A stretch of 46,686 nucleotides of DNA, taken from a virus. Below are positions 35,595 to 43,428 of this stretch, piece by piece (the stretch's first letter is position 1; each line of letters begins with the position of its first letter). The stretch spans positions 1-46,686 of the IMG/VR virus record IMGVR_UViG_3300042400_001938, one strand, 5' to 3'. Below the pieces are notes generated by a model. The model had not been told where the DNA came from. It worked only from the letters and a program-made list of their open reading frames with translations, and did not search any database. Both the position numbers and the translations under genes were made by a program.

Positions 35595-35906
35595 CTATAA
35601 TCCGTTATCTGCGTCAACCAACCCTCCGGAAAGAACATAGTTTCGTTCGTCCAAAGGACCAATCAAATCAGCAACTATTTTTCTAACAGAGCTGACAATT
35701 TCTTTTAAATCATCCTGAATAATTGTTTTATTGCTATCAACTACATTTTTTAAATCATCAGAAAATTTCAAAGCATCTATTTCAAATTTAAGCTCATGAG
35801 CGCGTAATTCTGACAAATCAGTATCAACACGAGTTAATCTTTCTTCTAATTCCTCTACCCACTTTTGGATTGAAGCAACATTGTGACGTACTATTAATGT
35901 ATTCAT
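35595..35906 (-). CDS. Small coiled-coil protein
   Basis: 103 residues. Residues ~12-85 are heptad-like (IQKWVEELEERLTRVDTDLS, LKEIVSSVRKIVADL). There is no signal or membrane segment. It is spaced 7 bp from the following gene. It may pair with the coiled-coil membrane proteins next to it; this is inference. Confidence 0.6.
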   Translation of the reverse strand: MNTLIVRHNVASIQKWVEELEERLTRVDTDLSELRAHELKFEIDALKFSDDLKNVVDSNKTIIQDDLKEIVSSVRKIVADLIGPLDERNYVLSGGLVDADNGL

Positions 35907-35917
35907 ATTTTATATCC

Positions 35918-36070
35918 TTAGTTGTTTGTCAGTTCAGCAGCGTTCCCACGGCAACCTTTCTCCAAGTAGTAATTCAACACATCAGAAAAAGATTCACCAG
36001 CAACGCTACCTGTTTGCTCTACAATGAATTTATACAATTCATCCACTAACTCTACACGAACCCAAATCAT
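35918..36070 (-). CDS. 50-residue ribbon-helix-helix-like protein
   Basis: ATG at 36070, stop TAA. The sequence MIWVRVELVDELYKFIVEQT continues VAGESFSDVLNYYLEKG. The [VR]-V-[ED]-L strand followed by two helices and a GESFSDVL turn is the CopG/Arc ribbon-helix-helix pattern, so a DNA-binding repressor or antitoxin-type role is plausible. It starts 6 bp past the stop of the membrane paralogue. It has no clear Shine-Dalgarno sequence. Confidence 0.5.
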   Translation of the reverse strand: MIWVRVELVDELYKFIVEQTGSVAGESFSDVLNYYLEKGCRGNAAELTNN

Positions 36071-36076
36071 CTTTAA

Positions 36077-36310
36077 TCACTTATTTTCGTTGTTGAAAGA
36101 TGATTTCTGAACAAAAAGACTAAACAAACGTTCCCACTTGTCATCCATATGTTTTAAATTAGCTTCCCATTTAGCGTCAAGTTTATCTATTTTATCATCA
36201 ATTTTTTGTAAATCTTCACGGTGTTCTTTACGCCAATACGAAATGGTTAAAAGTACTCCACCTAAAATAGTTAAGGCTTGACCCCAAGAATGTAACAATA
36301 AATAGTCCAT
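36077..36310 (-). CDS. One-TM coiled-coil microprotein, paralogue 2
   Basis: 77 residues. A membrane segment at ~10-26 (GQALTILGGVLLTISYW) is followed by HREDLQKIDDKIDKLDAKWE and DDKWERLFSLF. The HRED and D-x-K-W-E-x-L-F elements recur in the other two copies. AAGGAT lies about 8 bases upstream. It follows a 33-residue membrane microprotein within 3 bp, so they are probably coupled. Function unknown; lysis or exclusion are candidates. Confidence 0.65.
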   Translation of the reverse strand: MDYLLLHSWGQALTILGGVLLTISYWRKEHREDLQKIDDKIDKLDAKWEANLKHMDDKWERLFSLFVQKSSFNNENK

Positions 36311-36313
36311 TTT

Positions 36314-36415
36314 TCAAAAATCCTTTTTTTGTTTATTGGTTTGGTAGTTGTCCAATAAAAGTCCAAAAACTGCAAGCAATGCAAATATACCAAAAGGCCA
36401 CAACAAGTTATCCAT
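36314..36415 (-). CDS. 33-residue single-TM microprotein
   Basis: An excellent GGGAGG site sits 4 bases before the ATG. The product MDNLLWPFGIFALLAVFGLL continues with a polar tail ending KKDF. It is a hydrophobic helix with a charged tail, so an inner-membrane microprotein. It lies between the scaffold gene and a one-TM coiled-coil gene. A holin-like or regulatory partner role is possible. Confidence 0.55.
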   Translation of the reverse strand: MDNLLWPFGIFALLAVFGLLLDNYQTNKQKKDF

Positions 36416-36431
36416 TTTACCTCCCAACCCT

Positions 36432-37397
36432 CTAAACAACTCTAGTCGATCCCGATTGACGATAATTAATATTTTTACCAGCATTCAAATAGCGCTCTAT
36501 TTTCTGCTGTTCTGACGCTTCTGTACCATCATCCAAGTACACTGGAAGATTACGGATAAACGACAGTTCTTCTTTAGAAATATTTCGAGCACCAGATGAC
36601 CGCATATCATATAATTGGTCGTTTCTGCTAACACCAAGAGTTGATGGCTGCCTTGAAGATGTCTTCATTGCATCATCTAAGACCTCATAGAAAAAATCAG
36701 TGCCAATTTTATGTTTATGACCATCCCTAACTAACATATCCGTCAGATTCTTCGCCATATCTTCAGCAGCTTTTAATTTACCCATATCAAACCGAGAACT
36801 ATTAGGATCTAATTCAGGGTTACGTTCCAAGTAATCATAAAAAGCTTCAGGATATTGTTGTTCTTGATGTTGAGGCGGTCGATATTGATACTCCGGTTGA
36901 AAATAAGTTTCACTGCTATTATCAGTTTCTTGCATATCAGATAATAAAGATAAAGCTGATCTATCTGCTTGCAGTTTTGATAGCTCTTTAGTCAATAAAA
37001 TTTCTTCATCAACTAAACCTTCTTCCTTAGCAGCCTTCATTCTTCCTAAAATATTCTGTTCACGTTCATCTAAAGTAGACTCAGCAGCTTCAACTTCTGC
37101 TTTACTGGCCTTCTTTTTTTGTTCTTCAATATAAGCTTGTTGCTGATTTAAATACTGCTCACGTTGAGTTAAAACTTGAGCCATTTCTTCATTTTGTCGA
37201 CGCAAAGCCGCATTTTCTTGGCGTAACTTTTCAGCACGCAAAGCCCGTGAACTTTGTTTAGGTTTTTCTTCCACCTCTTGATCAATGGTTATGGGATTTT
37301 CTTCATGAGGCACAATACCATCAGCCCCATCGCCCACAGTAAATCCTTGAGAATCATCTGAAGCTACTGTAACTTGAATTTCGTTATTATTATCCAT
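36432..37397 (-). CDS. Scaffold-like protein
   Basis: 321 residues from the ATG (a TTG two codons upstream is less likely; AGGA lies 6 bases before the ATG). It is very acidic at the N-terminus, then has a long coiled coil (~45-155, AEKLRQENAALRRQNEEMAQ), a Gln/Tyr/Pro-rich linker and a small C-terminal basic end (RYLNAGKNINYRQSGSTRVV), the usual shape of a phage internal scaffold whose C-terminus binds the coat. It is encoded in the terminase-to-head gene group, directly after a GroES-like gene. The call rests on architecture and position. Confidence 0.65.
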   Translation of the reverse strand: MDNNNEIQVTVASDDSQGFTVGDGADGIVPHEENPITIDQEVEEKPKQSSRALRAEKLRQENAALRRQNEEMAQVLTQREQYLNQQQAYIEEQKKKASKAEVEAAESTLDEREQNILGRMKAAKEEGLVDEEILLTKELSKLQADRSALSLLSDMQETDNSSETYFQPEYQYRPPQHQEQQYPEAFYDYLERNPELDPNSSRFDMGKLKAAEDMAKNLTDMLVRDGHKHKIGTDFFYEVLDDAMKTSSRQPSTLGVSRNDQLYDMRSSGARNISKEELSFIRNLPVYLDDGTEASEQQKIERYLNAGKNINYRQSGSTRVV

Positions 37398-37761
37398 TAG
37401 CAATCCTATTTACATAATCTTCGCTAACCACACCAATAACCTGAGTATCATTAATCAAATATGTATAAACAGGAACATCATCAATGCTTTTTTTGTTCGG
37501 AAATATCTCCCTCTCAACTCTTGAATATACAATCCAATCACCAACATTGATATTCGTATTCTTTGTTGACTCTTGATCAAAACAAGTATCCCCAATCAAC
37601 AACACCTTACCTAGGTTGAGCTGCTTTTGTTCATTCTCAACAGCTTCACAAGGTATAACCAATCCACCTGCTGTTTTTCTCCTAACAATCGGAGCCATAA
37701 TCAATATTCGATAGTTAGGCAGTGTTAGTCCATCGCAATCTATTTCTGGTATCTTAATCAA
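37390..37761 (-). CDS. GroES-like (Cpn10 family) phage co-chaperonin
   Basis: 123 residues. The Cpn10 pattern is visible: NYRILIMAPIVRRKTAGGLV, then a mobile-loop-like ENEQKQLNLGKVLLIGD, then NVGDWIVYSR. Phage Cpn10 homologues such as T4 gp31 replace or assist GroES in folding the capsid protein with host GroEL. The gene directly precedes the scaffold gene and overlaps it by 8 bp, which fits a role in head assembly. The C-terminal ~20 residues are an extension. The family call is by motif. Confidence 0.6.
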   Translation of the reverse strand: MIKIPEIDCDGLTLPNYRILIMAPIVRRKTAGGLVIPCEAVENEQKQLNLGKVLLIGDTCFDQESTKNTNINVGDWIVYSRVEREIFPNKKSIDDVPVYTYLINDTQVIGVVSEDYVNRIANG

Positions 37762-37963
37762 AATCCAACTCCCCCTTTTTGTATCTATCCAACTTAATCA
37801 ACAACATTTCTTCAATAACTGACATTGCATGATGGTACATCCAAACGTTAAAAGCATTGTCAACATCATACTTCATAGTCGTAAAGTTACCCAAACACTG
37901 ACTTTTACTCTCAGCGATCATCTGTAAAATGTGATTTACGAATTTTTCTGTGTTATCAAACAT
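37754..37963 (-). CDS. Small hypothetical protein
   Basis: 69 residues, helical, with HILQMIAESKSQCLGNF and VWMYHHAMSVIEEMLLIKLD. It overlaps the HU-like gene by 28 bp and the GroES-like gene by 8 bp. No domain is recognised. Confidence 0.5.
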   Translation of the reverse strand: MFDNTEKFVNHILQMIAESKSQCLGNFTTMKYDVDNAFNVWMYHHAMSVIEEMLLIKLDRYKKGELDFD

Positions 37964-38241
37964 TGCAGTGCTTTTTTCTTAAAAGACGTTGTTTGCCTGA
38001 AAGCTCCCCTCGTTGCAAAAGCTCTCCTGCCAGATTTTTCAACTAATGTGGAGCCTAACCTTCCTGATTTAACAGATAAAACACCAATATGAGGAAGCTT
38101 AACCTTGTTACCGGCCAGCAAATCTTGCTTGACCAATTGGTAAAAGGTTCTCATCAAGTGATAAACTTTATAGGGACAAATCTTAGTCTCTTTTGACAAC
38201 ACCTTAACTGTGTCCATAACTGAACGTCTGTTACTACTCAT
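37936..38241 (-). CDS. HU/IHF-like DNA-binding protein
   Basis: 101 residues. Residues ~12-60 resemble HU/IHF: a helix pair (VYHLMRTFYQLVKQDLLAG) and NKVKLPHIGVLSVKSGR, matching the conserved K-V-x-L-P-x-F/I-G-x-[LF] strand. The expected DNA-intercalating Pro arm is not clear, and the C-terminal half is Lys/Arg-rich. It may assist DNA packaging, replication or terminase action. It lies just after terminase in the operon. Moderate certainty. Confidence 0.5.
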   Translation of the reverse strand: MSSNRRSVMDTVKVLSKETKICPYKVYHLMRTFYQLVKQDLLAGNKVKLPHIGVLSVKSGRLGSTLVEKSGRRAFATRGAFRQTTSFKKKALQCLITQKNS

Positions 38242-38298
38242 AAACCAGATTTACCAATTAATATCATTAAAGTTACCCTTGACCCTAACATTTGTCAA

Positions 38299-39900
38299 TC
38301 AATACGCACCCAACCACTCTTTAGCGTATAATAAACCTTGGCTAAAGCTATCCACCACATCCATGCTATCTCCTTTTGGAAATATAATAAGTTCGTGCCT
38401 TAGCATCTTAGCACTAGGTATAGCATTTCCAGAATTAGAACCGCTCTTAGACAGGAACCATACACGGCCTTCTTGAACTAAATCACTCACAAGCCTAGCT
38501 CGTATTTCTTTGTTACCATGTTTTACAGGATCAAACTTCTCTACAGGCATTCTATGCTCACGATAAAGCTCCTGAATAATACTATAGCCAGAAGCCTTAG
38601 CCTCAATAACTACCTTATTAGCCTTGTTTGCCTTATATCCTATATGCTTTCCGTCTTCACCGTATTCATAGCACATAGGCTGTATCCACATATCAACCAC
38701 CAACTTTTTAAGGTCTGGAAACTCCACCCTACGCTTAATTGCCGACAACACAATGAAGTTGTAAACGTTAAAGCTATCCTTAAATATCCCAAACACAACA
38801 CAAGCTGAATATGCAGATGATGATGTTACTGTAAATGCCGTATCCCAAGAACAAAACACATACTCAATATGTGGTAATCCATTATTGAGGTCCCAATACT
38901 TGAACCATGTTTCTCTAAATATCGCTCCTTCTTTAGGGCTAGGACGCTGCTGTAATAAGCCCGCAATCTTATAAGGATCATTTCCTAAAGCAGCCTTAAG
39001 CTCTTTTAGCCTCTCAGACGTCACATAAGAAGGCCACATCAACTCTCCTTCAGCTCTTCTGGGATCTTTGTATAACCCCACTCCACCTGCGACATGGTCT
39101 CTTATTTGCACCTCAGATGAAAACGACCGCGCTTTCTCATACTCCATAGGTATGACCAAATAATTATAAGTCCCATCATTCTTATTCATAACATGTTGCG
39201 TTAAATCAGACATAGAAATGCGCTGCTGAATTATAATTGTGTGATCTTCTCCGCTTTCAGATATGCTTTTGCGAGTTGACAATACACCCTCGAAAAACTC
39301 TATTACTTTTTCCATTTGTAACGGCGATTGATCAGCCAATAAATTTGGATCGTCCAAAATACGAAAACGTGAACCGACCCCCACCACGTTACTCATTGTA
39401 GAGAAAGCTTGAACCGTTCCAGAGGTGTTAGCAAATGAAAACGATTGTTTCATATTTTCATCACGGCTCAACTTCATTGGCCAAATAGACTGAAACCTGT
39501 CTGAATTAATTATACGCCGTATGCGCACAGCATTTCTTAACACTAGTGAATGACCGTGCGATAAAATCATAATCTTCTCATGCGGATTCTTAATAAACAG
39601 CCACGCAGGATAAAGAATTGAACCTAATGTTGTTTTAGATGAACGGGGTGGTACGTTAATAACCAAGTTTTTAATCTGATTCTCTTGTACAGCCTGAAGA
39701 TGCTCAGCAATAGCCATAATATGCCAATTGTCCAGAAACACCGGTTCTATTTCTTCAAACATGTATTTCACGAAATGGTAAAACGAAGACTCACACTGCT
39801 CTTTGATAAGCATCTGTTCTTCTGTGAGCTCTATTTGCTCTGCGTGTAAATGATTCTCAATAATTGCTTGGTTAAAAACCTTACCCCAAGGGTTTCTCAC
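38299..39900 (-). CDS. terL: Terminase large subunit (packaging ATPase-nuclease)
   Basis: 533 residues from a GTG that overlaps the terS stop (GTGA); an ATG 63 bases further upstream would add 21 basic residues and lie wholly inside terS. The ATPase has Walker A VPPRSSKT (~83-90) and Walker B RILDD (~180-184). The RNase-H-like nuclease has SWDTAF, VIEAKASG and DVVDSFSQ, giving the expected acidic residues. It drives DNA into the head through the portal and cuts the concatemer. The best landmark of the phage part; length is normal. Confidence 0.92.
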   Translation of the reverse strand: MRNPWGKVFNQAIIENHLHAEQIELTEEQMLIKEQCESSFYHFVKYMFEEIEPVFLDNWHIMAIAEHLQAVQENQIKNLVINVPPRSSKTTLGSILYPAWLFIKNPHEKIMILSHGHSLVLRNAVRIRRIINSDRFQSIWPMKLSRDENMKQSFSFANTSGTVQAFSTMSNVVGVGSRFRILDDPNLLADQSPLQMEKVIEFFEGVLSTRKSISESGEDHTIIIQQRISMSDLTQHVMNKNDGTYNYLVIPMEYEKARSFSSEVQIRDHVAGGVGLYKDPRRAEGELMWPSYVTSERLKELKAALGNDPYKIAGLLQQRPSPKEGAIFRETWFKYWDLNNGLPHIEYVFCSWDTAFTVTSSSAYSACVVFGIFKDSFNVYNFIVLSAIKRRVEFPDLKKLVVDMWIQPMCYEYGEDGKHIGYKANKANKVVIEAKASGYSIIQELYREHRMPVEKFDPVKHGNKEIRARLVSDLVQEGRVWFLSKSGSNSGNAIPSAKMLRHELIIFPKGDSMDVVDSFSQGLLYAKEWLGAY

Positions 39901-40505
39901 ACGTCGATACCCTGGTCTACCGCACGCTGCTTGATTATGTTTGCTATCTCTTTTGGAGTGCATGTATCCAAAGGAATTTCCTCCAGGAACTTAATCATTT
40001 TCTTAACCGCTGCGTCAGTCTCATCATGAGCCTCTTTCCACCTAGCTTTTGTTTTTAAGTAGAAAATTTGTGCAGATACGTTATTATGGGTTAAGGCATT
40101 CTTTAGTAAGGCTGAAGTAACTAGTTTAATCCCACGATACTTACCTCTTTTATAATGTACGGAGATCCTCTCGTCCTTATTTATCATCTGATATAAAGCT
40201 TGTCTACGCATACCAAAAAACTCTGCTATCTGCTCTAATGTCAGTACAGACGCTAACGCCTCAAGCTCACGTATCTGCTCTATGGAAAGTTTCCTGCTAT
40301 TATTTTTCGATGGTCGAATCTTACCTTCGTCTTCTTGCTCATACCTAGCCGGCCACGTAACTTTCCCCACCTCATCTTTGTTGGTACCCACATCTGCTTC
40401 TAATATCTCTAAATACTCAGCATAGGTTTTTGGGAGTGTTTGTTTCTTAACGAATTCTTGGTGCTTAACTGTTTCATAAGCATGTGCACCGTTATTCACT
40501 TCCAC
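39897..40505 (-). CDS. terS: Terminase small subunit
   Basis: 202 residues. A helix-turn-helix sits in the middle (LTLEQIAEFFGMRRQALYQM), followed by KRGKYRGIKLVTSALLKNAL and a helical oligomerisation region (QIFYLKTKARWKEAHDETDA). It recognises the packaging site and loads TerL. It overlaps the large-subunit start by 4 bp, the usual order. The N-terminal ~70 residues are polar and unlike most small terminases. Confidence 0.8.
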   Translation of the reverse strand: MEVNNGAHAYETVKHQEFVKKQTLPKTYAEYLEILEADVGTNKDEVGKVTWPARYEQEDEGKIRPSKNNSRKLSIEQIRELEALASVLTLEQIAEFFGMRRQALYQMINKDERISVHYKRGKYRGIKLVTSALLKNALTHNNVSAQIFYLKTKARWKEAHDETDAAVKKMIKFLEEIPLDTCTPKEIANIIKQRAVDQGIDV

Positions 40506-40528
40506 ACTAATTCTCCTCTTAAAAACTA

Positions 40529-40786
40529 TTAATCTCTATTTCCACAGGAAGCTGAACCTTTAATTGTGGCTACTTCCTTATCCAAAATATGGAACTTCTC
40601 AAATAATTTGTTCCATCTTTCTTCAATGCTTTTTAGATCTTCTCTGTGCTCTTCACGAGCTATACGCATATCTTCACGCATCAGGCGAACATCTTCACGA
40701 TGAATGGTGTTGAGGAAATAACCCAACCCTATAATAGATGCTATAATTGTTAGCGTTTGTGTCCAATCAATAAGTTTATTTACCAT
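40529..40786 (-). CDS. One-TM coiled-coil microprotein, paralogue 3
   Basis: 85 residues. A membrane segment (~10-26, TLTIIASIIGLGYFLNT) is followed by HREDVRLMREDMRIAREEHR and EERWNKLFEKFHILDKEVA. It is the same architecture and end motif as the 77- and 93-residue proteins. It has a GAGAG site upstream. It is the gene next to terS on the minus strand, so it may be expressed with the packaging genes. Confidence 0.65.
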   Translation of the reverse strand: MVNKLIDWTQTLTIIASIIGLGYFLNTIHREDVRLMREDMRIAREEHREDLKSIEERWNKLFEKFHILDKEVATIKGSASCGNRD

Positions 40787-40879
40787 TTTACATCTCTCTT
40801 ACGTTTGTTGATTTTAATATTGTCTAAGTTTTTACGCTAATGCAATTGACCTGTTTAAATCACCAGTCAAGTGACAACA

Positions 40880-41095
40880 TCATGAAATTTTGATCAAATG
40901 ATTTTCTATCGCTTCTATTACCACACTAGAAATCGTTACGCCGCTGCCAGATTTTGCAGCATGAATCTTTAGTCTTTTATGCAAACTTACTGGTATCAAT
41001 GAGTTTAGTCTTATCATATCTTCTTTTCTTACAGAAACCAAAGCATCATCCATTATCTCTCTATTTGATCTGTTAATTTTTGCTTTAAGCACCAT
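40880..41095 (-). CDS. Ribbon-helix-helix partner of ParA
   Basis: 71 residues. The second half (MIRLNSLIPVSLHKRLKIHA, SGSGVTISSVVIEAIENHL) matches the CopG/ParG-type ribbon-helix-helix: a strand, then two helices. It overlaps the ParA stop by 11 bp, the usual arrangement for a ParA plus small DNA-binding partner that binds a centromere and represses the operon. The N-terminal ~25 residues could be the flexible tail that stimulates ParA. No centromere repeats are obvious. Confidence 0.7.
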   Translation of the reverse strand: MVLKAKINRSNREIMDDALVSVRKEDMIRLNSLIPVSLHKRLKIHAAKSGSGVTISSVVIEAIENHLIKIS

Positions 41096-41732
41096 AAAGA
41101 ATCTCCAATATTTCGTTTCTAATATTAATTATTTCTCTAGCAGCTGGATTATCTATGCTTTCACAAAGTACAGTTTCTCCTTTGGCTGCAGAAGTTGGAT
41201 AAGCAACTCTTTGGGAAGTGAAAAAATTCAAAACAGGAAAATTATACTCTTCAAGAGCAGAAGTAACCTCATGACTAAGCTTTGTATTTTTTATAAGCCT
41301 ACTGATAACAAATGCAGATTTTGGCTTTCCTTCCGTAATCTCTTGCCTTGCCTTGACAATATCAACTAGATCAGAGCACGCCCAAATATCATAGGGGCTG
41401 GGCTGAACTGGGATTAAAACCAAATCTGCAATTTTTACGGCGGCTACACACATTTTTTCTATCTGTGGCGCACCATCAATAACAATTATATCATAGCCAG
41501 ACCAAATAGCTTGCAAGTCCTTACCTATGGTTTCACGATCAAGCCCAACTACTGGCACAAGCGAACAACCATTTGCCTCATTCCAATCCCTAGTGCTTCC
41601 TTGCGGATCAGAATCAACAAGAAGGGTTTTCTTGCCGTTAATCGCAATGCTATGAGCAAGATTAGTGGCAATCGTTGTTTTTCCCGAACCACCTTTTTGA
41701 TTCAAGACTGCAATAACCTTTTTGTTGCTCAT
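41085..41732 (-). CDS. parA: ParA-family partition ATPase
   Basis: 215 residues, the short ParA type without N-terminal helix-turn-helix. Deviant Walker A is QKGGSGKTT (Lys13, Gly14 to Thr20), Walker A' is DSDPQGS (Asp40) and Walker B is IIVIDGAPQ. It moves plasmid copies apart on the nucleoid. It lies between rep and the RHH partner, all on the minus strand. Together with the iterons it shows that the element is maintained as a plasmid. Confidence 0.92.
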   Translation of the reverse strand: MSNKKVIAVLNQKGGSGKTTIATNLAHSIAINGKKTLLVDSDPQGSTRDWNEANGCSLVPVVGLDRETIGKDLQAIWSGYDIIVIDGAPQIEKMCVAAVKIADLVLIPVQPSPYDIWACSDLVDIVKARQEITEGKPKSAFVISRLIKNTKLSHEVTSALEEYNFPVLNFFTSQRVAYPTSAAKGETVLCESIDNPAAREIINIRNEILEILYGA

Positions 41733-41780
41733 TTTTTCAAAAAATCAAAAAATCATATGAAATAATAATCAAAAAATCAT

Positions 41781-42743
41781 TTAATCGTCAAGCAGCTCAA
41801 CATGCTTTGTTTTAAAAAACCTGCCCAATCTATCAACCAAAACAATATTACTTTCACATTGAGATTTAAAAAATGGACTGCTGAACGTAAGCTTGAGAGT
41901 ATCTTTTTCTATTTTTACCCCAGTAACATTAAGCAAATACTGAATACCTCTCACTTTGTTTTCGTAGGTTTTACAAAATTCTGTAATCTCTTTTATTTTG
42001 TGCTGGCACATCTCATCGATTGATTTTTCAACTGGCGGAAGATATTTCATTACAGAGTCTTGTTTTTCTTGGTTTTTTTTTGCAATGATCCAGTTTATTT
42101 TTTCGACTTTTCTAGACTTTTTGCCTTCTGTGTAATCAACAAGGTAGTGTGTTTTTTCATTTATTTCTTTTTTTGCAGTATCTATTACTTTTAACCTTAG
42201 ATTTGAGTACAGTTTATATTCATTTATTGATATTCCACAATATTCACGCAAATCATCTAAAGAAATATCCCTTTTCCCGATGGATGCGTATTGCAGCAAT
42301 AGCTCATATATTCTTAAAGCATACATGCTTTTAAAATTAAAAAGGTCGTCAATATTTATTATCGAAAATTGCTCTTTTAACTGCAACAAATAAGGTTTTA
42401 AAGCAGGATCAAATCTTAAATGAACAACACCTTCACCTTCTTGATATTTTGCAAAACTTAACCAAGAAATTTGCGTGAACTCTTTTTTTTCAGGATCTCT
42501 AATTTTCAATACTCTTTGCATCAATCTTTCTGTGACTTCTTGAATCTCCGTATATTGACCATTAAAATTTAATCCTATAATTTTTGAAAACTCTTGAATA
42601 CTTAATTTGTGAGTTTGAAAATCAGTATCAGAATAATCAATTTGACTAACCAACCATAACACTAATCTTGATTCTTGTAGACTCAACCTGTAACGCGCCT
42701 CAATAAGATCGTTACTTTTCACGAGATGCTTTTTCTCTGTCAT
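41781..42743 (-). CDS. Rep_3-family replication initiator
   Basis: 320 residues from the ATG; the TTG one codon upstream is unlikely. The N-terminus LVKSNDLIEARYRLSLQESR begins the first winged helix, and FKSMYALRIYELLLQY plus LREYCGISINEYKLYSNLRL the second, in the Rep_3 pattern (RepE, pi). It binds iterons to open the origin and, as a dimer, an inverted operator at its own promoter. A 24-bp palindrome lies 26 bp upstream and the iteron array ~230 bp upstream. Both fit. Confidence 0.88.
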   Translation of the reverse strand: MTEKKHLVKSNDLIEARYRLSLQESRLVLWLVSQIDYSDTDFQTHKLSIQEFSKIIGLNFNGQYTEIQEVTERLMQRVLKIRDPEKKEFTQISWLSFAKYQEGEGVVHLRFDPALKPYLLQLKEQFSIINIDDLFNFKSMYALRIYELLLQYASIGKRDISLDDLREYCGISINEYKLYSNLRLKVIDTAKKEINEKTHYLVDYTEGKKSRKVEKINWIIAKKNQEKQDSVMKYLPPVEKSIDEMCQHKIKEITEFCKTYENKVRGIQYLLNVTGVKIEKDTLKLTFSSPFFKSQCESNIVLVDRLGRFFKTKHVELLDD

Positions 42744-42768
42744 CAAAATCTTTTTTTGTGTATTAACT

Positions 42769-42792
42769 ATTACCTTTAAGCTTAAAAGTAAT
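42769..42792. promoter_or_regulatory. Palindromic operator upstream of rep
   Basis: A 24-bp inverted repeat centred on AAGCTT, with arms ATTACCTTTAAG and CTTAAAAGTAAT (one mismatch). The adjacent minus-strand GTAATAGTTAA and the plus-strand AAAAGTAATA match parts of the iterons, in inverted orientation. This is the usual form of a Rep_3 autoregulatory site. Confidence 0.6.
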
Positions 42793-42952
42793 ATTTGGCA
42801 ATTTAAAATCCTTGATTTTTAACGATTAACACATTGTTTAAAATTACCTAAGAGATGCCAAAGTAATAATTACCGGTAGAAATGTAACCTTTAACAACGT
42901 TTTTTTCACAAACCACCTATCAAAAGTCATGCTGATAAGGCGAAAAGCCTTG

Positions 42953-42967
42953 TTTTCTGCGGCTCTC
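42953..42967. repeat. 15-bp direct repeat flanking iterons, left
   Basis: TTTTCTGCGGCTCTC, identical to 43076-43090. The similarity extends imperfectly upstream to GCTG...CCTT. Confidence 0.8.
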
Positions 42968-42970
42968 ATG

Positions 42971-43054
42971 GTTAACAAGGAAAAAGTAATAGTTAACAAG
43001 GAAAAAGTAATAGTTAACAAGAAAAAAGTAATAGTTAACAAGGAAAAAGTAATA
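42971..43054 (+). repeat. Iteron array, four 21-bp direct repeats
   Basis: Four head-to-tail copies of GTTAACAAGGAAAAAGTAAT plus A (21 bp); copies 1, 2 and 4 are identical and copy 3 has G to A at one position. The unit is two helical turns, usual for Rep_3 initiators. A diverged fifth copy overlaps 43429-43447. The period is a multiple of three, so it is also open as VNKEKVI repeats in one frame. Confidence 0.93.
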
Positions 43055-43075
43055 TTTAGAAGCTGGATGCCCTTA

Positions 43076-43090
43076 TTTTCTGCGGCTCTC
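43076..43090. repeat. 15-bp direct repeat flanking iterons, right
   Basis: Second copy of TTTTCTGCGGCTCTC on the other side of the iteron array. Confidence 0.8.
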
Positions 43091-43190
43091 CAGGCGGCTA
43101 AAATACTTAAAATATTTAAAAAAGATACGCGCGTGCGCGCGAGACCAAAAATATGATTTTTTTATTGTTTTTACATACTAAAGATCTTGT

Positions 43191-43211
43191 AATCATCAAA
43201 GATGATTTTTC
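43191..43211 (+). terminator. Small hairpin with T-run
   Basis: AATCATC-AAA-GATGATT followed by TTTT (7-bp stem, 3-base loop). It is A/T-rich, hence weak as a terminator, but sits before the second replication gene. Confidence 0.3.
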
Positions 43212-43428
43212 AGTTGAAAAAAACATCAACAAAAACCCACCAAATTTGAGCATACAGGAGGGAAAACACTAGGTGATATACAAATCTACAAAAACAACAA
43301 CATTTAGGCCCTATGAAGCTGTATTTGCATTTTGTTAAAAATTTCAACAACTAAAATTGTTTGCCCAAAGAACTCAAGCTTTTTATCACTTTGTTTTCCC
43401 AATTAAATAATTGTTGCAGATTAAACTA

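Larger units (their letters stand above)
42840..43160. other. Probable replication origin
   Basis: Between the two replication genes lie four iterons, flanking 15-bp direct repeats, an AT-rich stretch (43093-43130, possible unwinding element) and an alternating C/G run (around 43127-43142). No perfect DnaA box was found. The origin call rests on the iteron array beside rep. Confidence 0.75.

Noticed and set aside
40787-40879. Promoter and operator for the packaging operon
   Set aside because: A TTGAC...GTCAA dyad and weak -35/-10 candidates are present, but no pair has good spacing.
42971-43054. CRISPR array
   Set aside because: The repeats are contiguous without spacers and lie beside rep, so they are iterons; no other regular spaced repeats were seen.
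42929-43156. 75-codon plus-strand ORF through the iterons (VNKEKVI repeats)
   Set aside because: It exists because the iteron period (21 bp) is a multiple of three and the flanking repeat is open; no ribosome site, and the low-complexity product fits origin DNA rather than a gene.
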